NCBI RefSeq assembly: GCF_051859345.1
Contig: NZ_JBHYFV010000014.1
Location: forward strand, 39,820 to 103,819
Direction: 5' to 3'
Source: Marivita sp051859345
GTDB lineage: Bacteria; Pseudomonadota; Alphaproteobacteria; Rhodobacterales; Rhodobacteraceae
Length of the DNA stretch: 64,000 nucleotides
The position numbers and the translations under genes were made by a program. Shown one piece after another: positions 7,370 through 15,238 of this stretch (position 1 is the stretch's first letter; every line of letters starts with the position of its first letter). A model generated the notes under the pieces. It was not told where the DNA came from, did not search any database, and saw only the letters and a program-made list of their open reading frames with translations.

Positions 7370-7739
7370 GGGGAGCATCCTCTGTCTTGGTGTTGATCGG
7401 GCATTTGCGGCAGGCACGGGCCATGCGGTTGTCGAGCGAATTGCCGCTGGTTGGTGTCCGGGACTTGCGCCGCCAGTGCTGGCAATCGGCCAGCGACAGT
7501 TCGCCCAACGCCGGACACGCGACGGTTTCGGACATGAGAGTTCCGCGCACGATGTTCTCCACGGCGCGGAGGTCACCGGGGTAGCGGTTGCGCAGGACAT
7601 TGCTGACCAGCGCGCCGCTATAACCCAGCTGCTGGGCCACCTTGTTCTGGCTGGATGCTTCGCAGGCTTCTGCCAGCGCGCGCACCCAGTCGGGCAAGTT
7701 CTCGCCCCATGCGTCCAGGGATGTCAGAAGCGCTGCCAT
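7350..7739 (-). CDS. Phage transcriptional regulator-like protein with Cys cluster
   Basis: The 129-residue protein has an N-terminal helix-turn-helix (QNKVAQQLGYSGALVSNVLR) followed by YPGDLRAVENIVRG. The C-terminal part has four cysteines (CPALGEL, ADCQHW, ACRKCP) that could bind zinc. Proteins of this type are common in Mu-like phage early operons of proteobacteria, where they are annotated only as regulators. Target and ligand are unknown. Confidence 0.65.
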   Translation of the reverse strand: MAALLTSLDAWGENLPDWVRALAEACEASSQNKVAQQLGYSGALVSNVLRNRYPGDLRAVENIVRGTLMSETVACPALGELSLADCQHWRRKSRTPTSGNSLDNRMARACRKCPINTKTEDAPHVEPTD

Positions 7740-8266
7740 ATCGACGCCTCCTCGTAGACCGACAATGCTTCAGTATTCGGGTCGGCCAGCACCTTCACAC
7801 GCTTGACGCAAGGGCCGAAGGGGCCGGTGTTCCTGAGCAACCGATACTGGGCCGGTCGCCTGCCGGGGATCGCGCGCCGCAACACCTTGAGATATCCCGC
7901 GTCGAGAAGGTGGGTCAGATAGGTCTTTGCCGTCGCCTCCGACACGTCGATCCCGCCGTTGGATGCGTAGGCGGCAAGGTCCGCAGCTGTGAACTCGCGC
8001 AGCCCGCGCATCGCGGTCCACATGTTGTTCTCGGGGGTTATTGCAAATGGCTTGGCTCCGTCCGGCGATGCCACCCTCTGAAGCGGGGCATAGATCAGCG
8101 TTCCGTCGCCACCCTGCCGGACGAGCGCGATCATCCGATCCCGCTCCCAACGCGCAAGATAGCCGCGCGCGGTCTCCAGAGGGACACCGAATTCGGCAAG
8201 GCTCGCGGCGCAGAACTCGTCCAGTTCCGAGACGCGGGTCCATGTGTCTTTTTCCTTTTGCCGCAT
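7724..8266 (-). CDS. Winged-helix phage protein, 180 aa
   Basis: Two winged-helix-like units can be read in tandem: residues 1-65 (around SLAEFGVPLETARGYLARW) and residues 85-145 (around SEATAKTYLTHLLDAGYLKV). The protein is therefore likely to bind DNA. It directly follows the MuB-type ATPase gene (TGATG overlap), so a role in transposition-replication or its control is reasonable. No named family recognised. Confidence 0.55.
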   Translation of the reverse strand: MRQKEKDTWTRVSELDEFCAASLAEFGVPLETARGYLARWERDRMIALVRQGGDGTLIYAPLQRVASPDGAKPFAITPENNMWTAMRGLREFTAADLAAYASNGGIDVSEATAKTYLTHLLDAGYLKVLRRAIPGRRPAQYRLLRNTGPFGPCVKRVKVLADPNTEALSVYEEASIWQRF

Positions 8267-9042
8267 CAGCCCGCCCTCTTGCTGCGCGGAAGCGGGGTGA
8301 TCCCCGTCACAGACGCTACTGGCCGGGTGACACTCAGGGGCGGCTGGCCCGAAAACAGGCGGCGCTCATCCCACTCGGCAAGGCTCACATGCTTCATGCC
8401 AGTGTGCCGGGCCTTCTCCTGAACTTCCGCAAGGTTGTGAGCAATGCGCCGCGTCGATCCGTGAGTGATTTCGACAATGCGCTTGAGCAGGTCTTCGCCA
8501 ACCTCGATGTCAGGCGCATAGATCGCTGCAAGACGCCGCGCATCGGCCACGTTGCAAGGGATGGCGGGTTCCCAGGCAAGCTGCAGGTTATGAATGTTCT
8601 CCCAGCGGGTGAGATTGGCAGGGAGCGCCTCCTCACCAACCAGAATAACCGGGACTTCCGTCTTCTTGTAAAGATCACGGACGGTCTCGATCATGCCCTT
8701 CTGCAGGCAATACTGTGCGTCGTCGATGATCAGCGGAACGTCATTGACCAGCATCGTCTCGATAGTGATGTCGGTCAGCTCCGCAATCGAGGCACGCGGC
8801 GGCTTCACGCCGTATTGCTGCAGTATCTTCTGAAGCATGTGCTTCTTGGTCCAGTTCGACCCGACTTCGACCCAACGGGCCTTGAATTCGGTGGCTCCGA
8901 TGATCACAGCGGTTGTCTTTCCAAGGCCTGAGGCCCCGTGAAACACCGCCATGCCTTCGAGGCCATAGGGTCGGGTCACCACCCGTTCCAATAGTCCCAG
9001 AAATGCGCCAACGTTGCGCAGTTCGGCAATCCGAGCTTTCAT
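8266..9042 (-). CDS. MuB-type transposition ATPase (AAA+)
   Basis: The 258-residue protein has a Walker A motif GASGLGKTT at residues 36-44 and a Walker B motif LIIDDAQ near 104-110, as in the ExeA/TniB/MuB group of AAA+ ATPases. Such proteins coat target DNA with ATP and deliver it to the transposase, protecting DNA near the element (target immunity). It is shorter than Mu B, and its Walker A lies very near the N-terminus, so the N-terminal DNA-binding domain of Mu B appears absent. Start and stop overlap the neighbouring genes (ATGA with the transposase). Confidence 0.85.
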   Translation of the reverse strand: MKARIAELRNVGAFLGLLERVVTRPYGLEGMAVFHGASGLGKTTAVIIGATEFKARWVEVGSNWTKKHMLQKILQQYGVKPPRASIAELTDITIETMLVNDVPLIIDDAQYCLQKGMIETVRDLYKKTEVPVILVGEEALPANLTRWENIHNLQLAWEPAIPCNVADARRLAAIYAPDIEVGEDLLKRIVEITHGSTRRIAHNLAEVQEKARHTGMKHVSLAEWDERRLFSGQPPLSVTRPVASVTGITPLPRSKRAG

Positions 9043-11192
9043 GTGCTGCTCCTATCCTGTTCGGTTTTGCCAATGGCCCGCGCCATGCGCGCGAAGCCGC
9101 GATACTCCGAGGACAGCTGGTAATCCGTGAGCCAAGCCGCCTGTTCCGGCGTCAGTGCGTGACCCTCGTCCTGTGCTGTCTCGAATGCCTGTGCCCGCTC
9201 AAATCGGACACGCGGATCCTCTTCGTCTTCCTCTTTCGATGCATCGGCGGCCGCACGACGCTCCGCCAGTCTGGTGATCTGTGCCTCTGCGCGCTCCTCT
9301 GCCTCGACCTGGTCGATTGAAGGCTGGTGTCGTCGCGCCCTTGGTGCGGCAGGGTGGGGCGTGGGCAGCCGCAGGATATCCGCCTCGGGCAGATCATCGG
9401 GTTGCGCATCCGCGCCACTGGCATCCAAACGCGCGGCGATCTGGGCAGCACTAAGTTCGCGCTCTGCCTTCGCCAGCCTTCGCTCCGCCCTGGCGTATGA
9501 ATTGCGCTTGCTGTTGAAGTTCTTGGCGCCTTCGACACTGCGGAAGGGGCCTTCGACCTGAAGCCCGAGGAACCCGAGGTAGGCTCCGTCCAGGTCGTAA
9601 ATCTCGACACCCTCGTAGAGATCGTCCGGATCGAACCGCACCACGACCTTCTGACCAGCAATGCGATACGCCCATTCCGACCAATAGTCGGACTTGTAGA
9701 GCGAGACCGCGCCATTCTTGCTGTTGGCCCGAACACCCTCGGCGCGCAGCAGCCACAGGCGGCGTTGCTCTTCGGTCGCCTTGCGGATCGGCGATGTCTT
9801 GTAGGCGGCGTTGAACACCTCGTTAAACGACTTGCCCATCGCAACAGGGCTGCGCCGATCCGGCCGCGCATTGTGCTTGGCAACCTCGCGCTCGACCACC
9901 TTGCGGAAGTCCTCCAACGGGATCGCCCGGCTTGCATAGTTATCCGGCTTGGCGTCGACCTTGTGGCCGGTATAGGCGCCCTCGAATGCCGGGTGTTTGG
10001 CGATCCGGTCACACAGGTCGCGGAAGGCCCGCTCGATCGGCTTAGATTGGCCGGAATAGGGTGTGGCCCACATGACCTCGACCCCCATCAGTGTCAGGAG
10101 GCCGGGGATGTCCTCGTCCGTGATCTTGAAGCGGAACCGCGTCGGTGTGCCGCCGGTCATCGCCTTGGCGGCAAATTCCCGGCCGTTGTCCAGCAGACAG
10201 GCCTGTGGAATGCCGTAGCTTTCCACCAGGTCGCCGAATGCAACCTGCACCGTGTGGCTATTGGCGGTGGTGTCTAGCCGGTAGGTTAGAACTTTGCCAG
10301 AATAGACATCCGAGAAGAACACCGCCTGCACGCGTACCGGTTTTTCCTCGCCGGGCCATGCCACGAACACGTCGAACTTGTGATAGTCTCCCTGGACGCA
10401 TTCCAGCGGCACCATGGCGGATTTGTCCCGCGTCTGGTGGGGATAGAACCGCCGTAACGCTTCCGAGCCCTTGCGCCAGTAAATTTCTGTCGGCTTGGAG
10501 ACGGCTGCCTTATAGTGGCGCCGCACCTGGTGGATCGGGGGGATCGGAATGCCCTCCTTCATCGCCCAGTCGCAGGTCCAGTCGTAGCAGGCCGTCAGAG
10601 GCGGCTGGGACGGGCTGAGATAGGCGCTCTTCACCATCTTGAAGAACTCGGGATCGATCTCCGCCTTCCGGGACTTGCGCTTGGCGACCTGGTGGCGCGG
10701 CACAAGGTACGGCAGCCAGTCGTCGGCCGGGACCCCTATCACGAAATCATGCCAGTTCCAGATTGTCCGGGCGCTGACACCGATATCCTTGGCGACCTCG
10801 TCCGTTGCATTGTACCGGGTCAGGCCGGCACGCACCAAAGCATCGACCGACTTGAGCGCCTTGAAGCGGCGCTGCGCCTCTTCCTTGGCATTATCCTTGA
10901 CCTGCGCATAAACCGACCAGGCATCGGCCGAAGACACGGGCTCCTTCTCCGCCGATGGCGTGGGATCGCCCGCCTGTCTGGACAGCTTGAGCCGGGCGCG
11001 CATGGGCAGGACGGTCCAATGATATTCGAGACCACCACCCTTCGCCTTGCGGCGGCGCACCTTGCCCTTAACGACATCCCAGCCATCGCGTTTGGCCATT
11101 TCGTTGACCTTACGCTTGGTGCCGGGCAGGTCGGGCAGTGCAGCTTCGGCCAACTCAGCCGCGCTCCACCATGTCTGATCGGGCTCACGCAT
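9039..11192 (-). CDS. Mu-type DDE transposase (MuA)
   Basis: The 717-residue protein has the full MuA plan. An N-terminal winged-helix region (WWSAAELAEAALPDLPG) is followed by further DNA-binding helices (ARTIWNWHDF), then an RNase H-like catalytic core with Asp269 (QGDYHKFD), Asp335 (LLDNGREF) and Glu387 (SKPIERAF), positions very close to those of Mu A. After it come the beta-barrel domain and a basic C-terminal tail that in Mu contacts MuB. It cuts and joins phage ends during replicative transposition. Length is near that of Mu A (663) plus an extended C-terminus. Confidence 0.95.
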   Translation of the reverse strand: MREPDQTWWSAAELAEAALPDLPGTKRKVNEMAKRDGWDVVKGKVRRRKAKGGGLEYHWTVLPMRARLKLSRQAGDPTPSAEKEPVSSADAWSVYAQVKDNAKEEAQRRFKALKSVDALVRAGLTRYNATDEVAKDIGVSARTIWNWHDFVIGVPADDWLPYLVPRHQVAKRKSRKAEIDPEFFKMVKSAYLSPSQPPLTACYDWTCDWAMKEGIPIPPIHQVRRHYKAAVSKPTEIYWRKGSEALRRFYPHQTRDKSAMVPLECVQGDYHKFDVFVAWPGEEKPVRVQAVFFSDVYSGKVLTYRLDTTANSHTVQVAFGDLVESYGIPQACLLDNGREFAAKAMTGGTPTRFRFKITDEDIPGLLTLMGVEVMWATPYSGQSKPIERAFRDLCDRIAKHPAFEGAYTGHKVDAKPDNYASRAIPLEDFRKVVEREVAKHNARPDRRSPVAMGKSFNEVFNAAYKTSPIRKATEEQRRLWLLRAEGVRANSKNGAVSLYKSDYWSEWAYRIAGQKVVVRFDPDDLYEGVEIYDLDGAYLGFLGLQVEGPFRSVEGAKNFNSKRNSYARAERRLAKAERELSAAQIAARLDASGADAQPDDLPEADILRLPTPHPAAPRARRHQPSIDQVEAEERAEAQITRLAERRAAADASKEEDEEDPRVRFERAQAFETAQDEGHALTPEQAAWLTDYQLSSEYRGFARMARAIGKTEQDRSST

Positions 11193-12039
11193 CGTCGCCC
11201 TCCGCGTCGTCGTAGAACCGCTCTTTCAGTTCTTCGTCGATCTGCGCTGCGAATGCCTCAAGGAACCGGGTGCGCGCAGCTTTCGGCGCGCGCTTCCACG
11301 CATCGCTCAAACGAGCAAAGGCTTGTTCTGTCTGGTTTGCCGGGGTCGGAGCCTCACCGGTCTCGGCCTTCCATGCCTTGCGCGCCGCAGTGGCCTTCTT
11401 GGCGTCGCCGCTCACCAGTGACTTGAGGACGTAGTCGCGTTCCTCTGCCTCAATGATGGCAGACAGTTCGGAAAGATCGTCAACGGTGATCCGGCGTGGT
11501 GCCTTCTCCAACGCGTCGGCCTCTTCGGCGCTGAGGCCTTGGCCTGCTTTGATGATCTGCTGAATTCGGCGCGTGGACAGTCCCCGCGCTTCGGCCACGA
11601 AGTCTGCAAACGAAAATTCCTTCGTTTGCAACCCGTGGCGGGCAGCCGCGCCAGCATGGCCCTGTGCAGTACCAGGATGCAGCTTGACATAGGCCTCGTG
11701 ACGCAGGGCGAGGCTCCGCGCCAGCGCCACCGGTGTCAGGTCCGCCTGGGAAACATTGGCATCCACTTCCAGAAACCGCGCCTGTTGTTTGGAGCAGGTC
11801 CAGATGCGGGCAAGTATCGTATCCAGACCGAGACGTTTGGCGACTTCCAGGCGGTGCGCCCCGTCGATCAGCTCGTAGGCATCCTTGTCCTTGCGCACAT
11901 GGATCGGTGTGGTGAAGCCGCCCTGATCCTCGTAAGAGATCGTCAGGACCGAGATCGCTTGCTCGGAGACGAAGCGGGTGCGCTGCCCGACCTTGATTGC
12001 GGCCACGTCGATGGGTTCAATGCGCGCTTTGTCAGCCAT
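11185..12039 (-). CDS. ParB/Srx-fold nuclease-like phage protein
   Basis: The 284-residue protein has an N-terminal ParB-type domain: residues 5-100 include IHVRKDKDAYELIDGAHRL, whose GAHR is the ParB box II-like CTP-binding motif. A helix-turn-helix-like middle follows (AEARGLSTRRIQQIIKAGQG). It lacks an adjacent parA. In Mu-like phages of alphaproteobacteria a ParB-domain gene often precedes the transposase gene; its function is unknown. The ATG at 12039 (MADKARIEP) is used because the upstream extension overlaps the preceding gene. It overlaps muA by 8 bases. Confidence 0.8.
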   Translation of the reverse strand: MADKARIEPIDVAAIKVGQRTRFVSEQAISVLTISYEDQGGFTTPIHVRKDKDAYELIDGAHRLEVAKRLGLDTILARIWTCSKQQARFLEVDANVSQADLTPVALARSLALRHEAYVKLHPGTAQGHAGAAARHGLQTKEFSFADFVAEARGLSTRRIQQIIKAGQGLSAEEADALEKAPRRITVDDLSELSAIIEAEERDYVLKSLVSGDAKKATAARKAWKAETGEAPTPANQTEQAFARLSDAWKRAPKAARTRFLEAFAAQIDEELKERFYDDAEGDDA

Positions 12040-12283
12040 TCTTCGGCTCCTTCTCAAGGCGGTAGTGCCAACGCGGCTTGCCATCGACATCTCGGCGCTG
12101 TTCGCAGCTGATCTGGCAACCGTTCTCGCGCAGTTCGGCCATCACAGAATTGACGGCGAGGATCTTGGCGCGCTTGCTGATCTGCATGGTAGTGATGCTG
12201 CCATCACCTTGGCCTCGTGCGATCCGCAGCACCTTCAGAACGCGTTGCAAGGTGGCGTTCGTACCCAGCTTCCGATGCTTCAT
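12032..12283 (-). CDS. Small winged-helix phage protein, 83 aa
   Basis: The product starts MKHRKLGTNATLQRVLKVLR. It reads as a single winged-helix domain: helices up to residue 58, then a beta hairpin (GCQISCEQRRDVDGKPRW) with two Cys. It is the first minus-strand gene downstream of the divergent cassette and overlaps the ParB-like gene by 8 bases. Probably a DNA-binding early regulator; target unknown. Confidence 0.55.
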   Translation of the reverse strand: MKHRKLGTNATLQRVLKVLRIARGQGDGSITTMQISKRAKILAVNSVMAELRENGCQISCEQRRDVDGKPRWHYRLEKEPKNG

Positions 12284-12309
12284 GCCGCCACCCCCAAATG
12301 TGGTGGTCG

Positions 12310-12340
12310 TTGACTCTGAAGCCGCATCGTGTGGTAGTAT
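12310..12340 (+). promoter_or_regulatory. Possible promoter for the divergent two-gene cassette
   Basis: TTGACT at 12310-12315 and TAGTAT at 12335-12340 resemble a vegetative promoter, but the 19-base spacing is long. It lies about 80 bases before the 58-residue gene, the first of the cassette. Confidence 0.35.
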
Positions 12341-12418
12341 GGCGAAGCTGACGGGTGTTCACAGCACCCGCCAGCCTCTGACGACCCCAATTGTAACACC
12401 CAATCGGAGACGATCTCG

Positions 12419-12595
12419 ATGTCTGAGAACGAACGTGAAACGAAAGTCCAAGAAGCGCTGATGGTTCCACAGGATGATGGTAGGGACATGAGCATCCACT
12501 CGATGGGCCCACGACAACCCAGCCCTGGTACCCATGTCGGACCGAGGCAACCATCGGCACCTACGTCCCCGGCGCCGCCGCCCAAGAAAAAGTAG
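12419..12595 (+). CDS. Small Pro-rich protein, 58 aa, in divergent cassette
   Basis: An ATG at 12419 preceded by GGAGA opens a 58-codon frame ending 5 bases before the next start. The first half is charged (MSENERETKVQEAL). The second half is Pro-rich with the element GPRQPS twice (residues 30-35 and 41-46), ending PPPKKK. It has no membrane segment. The good ribosome-binding site and tight spacing to the membrane-protein gene support it as real and co-expressed. No family is recognised; a soluble partner or regulator of the membrane protein is a guess. Confidence 0.6.
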   Translation: MSENERETKVQEALMVPQDDGRDMSIHSMGPRQPSPGTHVGPRQPSAPTSPAPPPKKK

Positions 12596-12600
12596 ACCTG

Positions 12601-13170
12601 ATGAAAGAGAACCTTGACCTGATCCGCTTCAATGTCCTGCGCAACGCTCTCTACCACGTCGCGCGGCGTCGATCCCTGGAACGGATCAACAGGTTCTTCA
12701 ACTTTATGGTGATCGTCCTTGGCACGGCGGCCGTGGCCGACTTGATCACAGTCTTCGACTTGCGCGTGCCGCCCGAAGCCATCGGCGCTGCAATAGCTAT
12801 TGTCGGAGCTCTGCAGCTCGTCTTCGATTTCGGTCGAGCAGCTCGCGACCATCAAGCCCTTCAACGCGAATATTACCACTTGCTCGCCGACATTGAGGGG
12901 GTGATCGCTCCAAGCGAAGATCAGCTTGCCGAATGGTACAGTCGGATGATACGCATTACTGCCGATGAAACCCCCGCGCTGAAGGCGATCGACTCCAAAG
13001 CCTACAATGACACGATCGACGCCATGGAATGGGACCGCGACCAACGTCTCGTGATCCCGTGGTGGCATAAGCCGTTTGCAGGCTTTGTCTCGTTCGAGGG
13101 ATTCGAATACCCAAAGGCCATTGAAATCAAAGAGCGAAAGGCCAGAAGGAAGGCCACTCAGGCGCGCTGA
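12601..13170 (+). CDS. SLATT-like two-helix membrane protein
   Basis: The 189-residue protein has a basic N-terminal helix (RNALYHVARRRSLERINR), two membrane helices (about residues 33-51 and 59-76), then a charged amphipathic helix (GRAARDHQALQREYYHLLAD) and a soluble C-terminal part of about 90 residues with several Trp. This layout, especially the helix directly after the second membrane segment, resembles SLATT domains, proposed pore-forming effectors in bacterial conflict systems. That match is by architecture only. It is transcribed against the surrounding early phage operon, so it is likely a moron carried for defence, exclusion or host benefit. No nucleotide cyclase or SLOG sensor is nearby. 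Confidence 0.55.
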   Translation: MKENLDLIRFNVLRNALYHVARRRSLERINRFFNFMVIVLGTAAVADLITVFDLRVPPEAIGAAIAIVGALQLVFDFGRAARDHQALQREYYHLLADIEGVIAPSEDQLAEWYSRMIRITADETPALKAIDSKAYNDTIDAMEWDRDQRLVIPWWHKPFAGFVSFEGFEYPKAIEIKERKARRKATQAR

Positions 13171-13184
13171 ACTTATCGCGCCGC

Positions 13185-13331
13185 TCATTGCAGCACCCAT
13201 GCGGCAATCATGATGCCGTAACCGATCAGCATCACGCAGATCGCGCCGATCGCATCCCCCAGCAGACTGTCTGAAATTCGCGCCTCGGCCCGCTTGGCCG
13301 CGCGCAGGAACTGAGCCACGCGCGCCATCAT
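13185..13331 (-). CDS. Small membrane protein, 48 aa
   Basis: A frame starting ATGATG at 13331 overlaps the stop of the gene before it. It encodes a basic N-terminus (MMARVAQFLRAAKRAEAR) and one hydrophobic helix (residues 24-47). It is the last minus-strand gene before the oppositely oriented cassette, with only 14 bases between their 3' ends. Function unknown. Confidence 0.5.
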   Translation of the reverse strand: MMARVAQFLRAAKRAEARISDSLLGDAIGAICVMLIGYGIMIAAWVLQ

Positions 13332-13582
13332 GCGACCCTCCGCTTCTTGGGTTTCTCTGTGGACGGACGCGGGATGTCAGACGGCCATTCGAGGTCCATG
13401 GCCCAATTTTGATCGAACCACTCAACTAGTTTGACTGCGCGGCGAACGGTGCAACCCGCGCCGTTCTTCATCCTTGGGAACAGCTTCCCATCGTTTGCGG
13501 CGTAGCTGGAAACTGTACTCAACGACAGTCTTTGGTGGGCGGCGTATGCCTCTGCCAGCCTTAGGATTTGCTCGATTATCAT
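13328..13582 (-). CDS. Ner-like early helix-turn-helix protein
   Basis: The 84-residue product has a helix-turn-helix-like region (EAYAAHQRLSLSTVSSYAAN) and a basic C-terminus (KPKKRRVA). It is the first gene of the leftward early operon, divergent from the CI-type repressor across an 86-base operator region. That is the place of ner in Mu, whose product shuts off early transcription. The functional analogy is by position. Confidence 0.6.
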   Translation of the reverse strand: MIIEQILRLAEAYAAHQRLSLSTVSSYAANDGKLFPRMKNGAGCTVRRAVKLVEWFDQNWAMDLEWPSDIPRPSTEKPKKRRVA

Positions 13583-13668
13583 TGGTTACTCCGGTAACTC
13601 TACCGTCTTTATAGATGGTAAAACTACCTGTATGCAATAGTCAATTTTTGCGGTAAAAATACCGAATC
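13583..13668. promoter_or_regulatory. Repressor operators: three GGTA-N4-TACC sites
   Basis: The region between the divergent repressor and early genes holds three 12-bp palindromes of the form GGTA-N4-TACC at 13593-13604, 13617-13628 and 13652-13663. Start-to-start distances are 24 and 35 bases. A further GGTTAC half-site lies near 13584. Three identical-arm sites between divergent phage promoters are the expected layout for lysogeny control by the CI-type protein (and perhaps the Ner-like protein). Binding is inferred. Confidence 0.7.
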
Positions 13669-14349
13669 GTGAGCAACCTTGATTTTTCCTTTGCAGACAT
13701 CGTTAGAAACCGGCTCGCAGAGCTCGGCATAAAGCCTGCTGCGATCGAAAAAAGTGCTGGATTAGCTCCAGACACTATTCGAAATGTCTTGAGGTCCACC
13801 TCGAATAGCGGGCCTCATTTTTCGACTGCTCGCCAGATTGCGATCGCGTTAGGCTTGGAATTCTATGTCGGACCATCTCGCACCGCGAGAACTGAAGCAT
13901 CAGGCTCTAACAACGAAGACATCGCCTTCGTTGCGTTGCACAATGTTCAAGCTTCGGCCGGACCAGGTCGCTTTGCTCTCGACGTCGAAATCGTCTCAAG
14001 CCTCGGATTTCCACTCCCTTGGTTGTCACGTCATGGCGTAAACCCGGATCGCGCGTCTTTGATATATGTGGAGGGGGACAGTATGTCTCCGACGATACGT
14101 TCTGGCTCTATTGCCCTGGTCAATCACAACCGCCGCAAGGTGAACTCGAAGAAGGTGTATGCTTTCCGCGATGGAGATGATCTTTTTGTAAAGCGCCTTG
14201 AGATGGTCGATGATGGCATCCTGTTTGTGACAAGCGATAATCCCGATCACGCAAGCCGCGTGATCAAGGACCACGATCTTGAAAATGTTTCGATCATCGG
14301 TGAGGTGGTGTGGACAGGCAGAAGTTGGTCAGGAAGTGATAGGACATGA
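13669..14349 (+). CDS. CI/LexA-type phage repressor, S24 peptidase
   Basis: The 226-residue protein has an N-terminal helix-turn-helix (residues 22-45, around KSAGLAPDTIRNVLRS) and a C-terminal LexA/CI-type domain. The Ser-Lys dyad is visible as Ser138 in EGDSMSPT and Lys175 in FVKRLE. A likely self-cleavage site is Ala97-Gly98. It should keep the phage silent and be inactivated through RecA-stimulated self-cleavage after DNA damage. This differs from Mu itself, whose c repressor lacks an S24 domain. The start is a GTG just right of the third operator. Confidence 0.85.
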   Translation: MSNLDFSFADIVRNRLAELGIKPAAIEKSAGLAPDTIRNVLRSTSNSGPHFSTARQIAIALGLEFYVGPSRTARTEASGSNNEDIAFVALHNVQASAGPGRFALDVEIVSSLGFPLPWLSRHGVNPDRASLIYVEGDSMSPTIRSGSIALVNHNRRKVNSKKVYAFRDGDDLFVKRLEMVDDGILFVTSDNPDHASRVIKDHDLENVSIIGEVVWTGRSWSGSDRT

Positions 14350-14843
14350 AACAATTCATTTTGGTTATTGCTGTTAGCAGTTGCAGCGTTCTGCTTGCGG
14401 TAACGCCGGCCTCAGCTCGCAGCCCAATAGCCGACTGCACCGACGCGATTGCGGCGGGAGATCGCGCCGGAATAAAATCTGCGGCCGAGCGGATCGAGCG
14501 AGAGAACGAATTAGTCGCAGGCATATTCCAGGCTGAAAAATGCCTTTCCTTAGCAAAGGGTGAGCCGATGCGATATGACCACAGTTCATCAAAGTTCTTA
14601 CCCGACGCGGAATACGAAGCGCTTCTTCAATCGCGCCGCGACAAGCTTCAATCTGCTCGCGAAGAGCAGGCGAGAAAGGATGATGTCGAGGCCCGTCTGC
14701 GACAGGAGCAATCGGCGCGGAGGCAAGCTGTCACTCTACGGACGGTAGAGGCTTGCAACAGCCTATACGGTCGCGATTGGGTTACAGCTATGACGTCGCA
14801 AGTGTGCCAGCCTATCTTCATGGACATTGGCCTGCCGGACTGA
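14346..14843 (+). CDS. Secreted phage protein co-expressed with the repressor
   Basis: The 165-residue protein begins with a clear signal peptide (MKQFILVIAVSSCSVLLAVT, cleavage after ASA near residue 24). The mature part is a charged helical domain with four Cys (residues near DCTDAI, EKCLSL, EACNSLYG, QVCQPIF), suggesting disulfides in the periplasm. Its ATG overlaps the repressor stop (ATGA), so it should be made in the lysogen. That points to lysogenic conversion or superinfection exclusion, but no family is recognised. The stop overlaps the first end-repeat of the phage. Confidence 0.65.
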   Translation: MKQFILVIAVSSCSVLLAVTPASARSPIADCTDAIAAGDRAGIKSAAERIERENELVAGIFQAEKCLSLAKGEPMRYDHSSSKFLPDAEYEALLQSRRDKLQSAREEQARKDDVEARLRQEQSARRQAVTLRTVEACNSLYGRDWVTAMTSQVCQPIFMDIGLPD

Positions 14844-15238
14844 AAAACAGGTCCCACTTAGACTCAGCACATATCGCGCCCGTAGTACCCTATGCATTTG
14901 ATATTTCGTCTATAATCGCTAAGTGGGACGCTTTGGCGCAACTTTCCCGCCGACGTCCCACTTTCGCGGTCCACGCAGAGGCCGAAATCTGCCTTTAACG
15001 ACCTCTTCAAGGGCCAGTTAAACCCTTATTTAATGGGGTTTGCGCGGTTCTGCGCCTTGGATTACAATCCAGCCACGCGGAGCGCCTCAGAGCGCCCAAA
15101 TGGGCCTAAATGGCGTTTACTGAAAAACATTGGCCATCCCGCTCACGGTGCCCGACGGATCGCCTCACACCCCTTATTTCATTGGCCTATCCGGTATCTT
15201 CCGGCCTCATACGGGGTCTTCCGGTATCACTGAAAGAA
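14839..15238 (+). repeat. Three spaced ACTGAAA end motifs, probable transposase sites
   Basis: ACTGAAAAACA occurs at 14839-14849 and 15119-15129, exactly 280 bases apart. A close relative, ACTGAAAGAA, occurs at 15229-15238, in the same orientation. Mu-type phage ends carry several transposase-binding sites of this kind. The outermost site lies about 11 bases inside a CA at 15248-15249, the proposed terminus. Assignment to the transposase is inference. Confidence 0.45.

Noticed and set aside
13161..13182. GGCGCG/CGCGCC hairpin between cassette and 48-aa gene as a terminator
   Set aside because: There is no T-run on either strand and the arms are only six bases long.
12280..13425. 381-residue minus-strand open frame
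   Set aside because: It lies antisense to the two-gene cassette, crosses two supported minus-strand genes in another frame, and its translation shows no domain; a shadow of high GC content.
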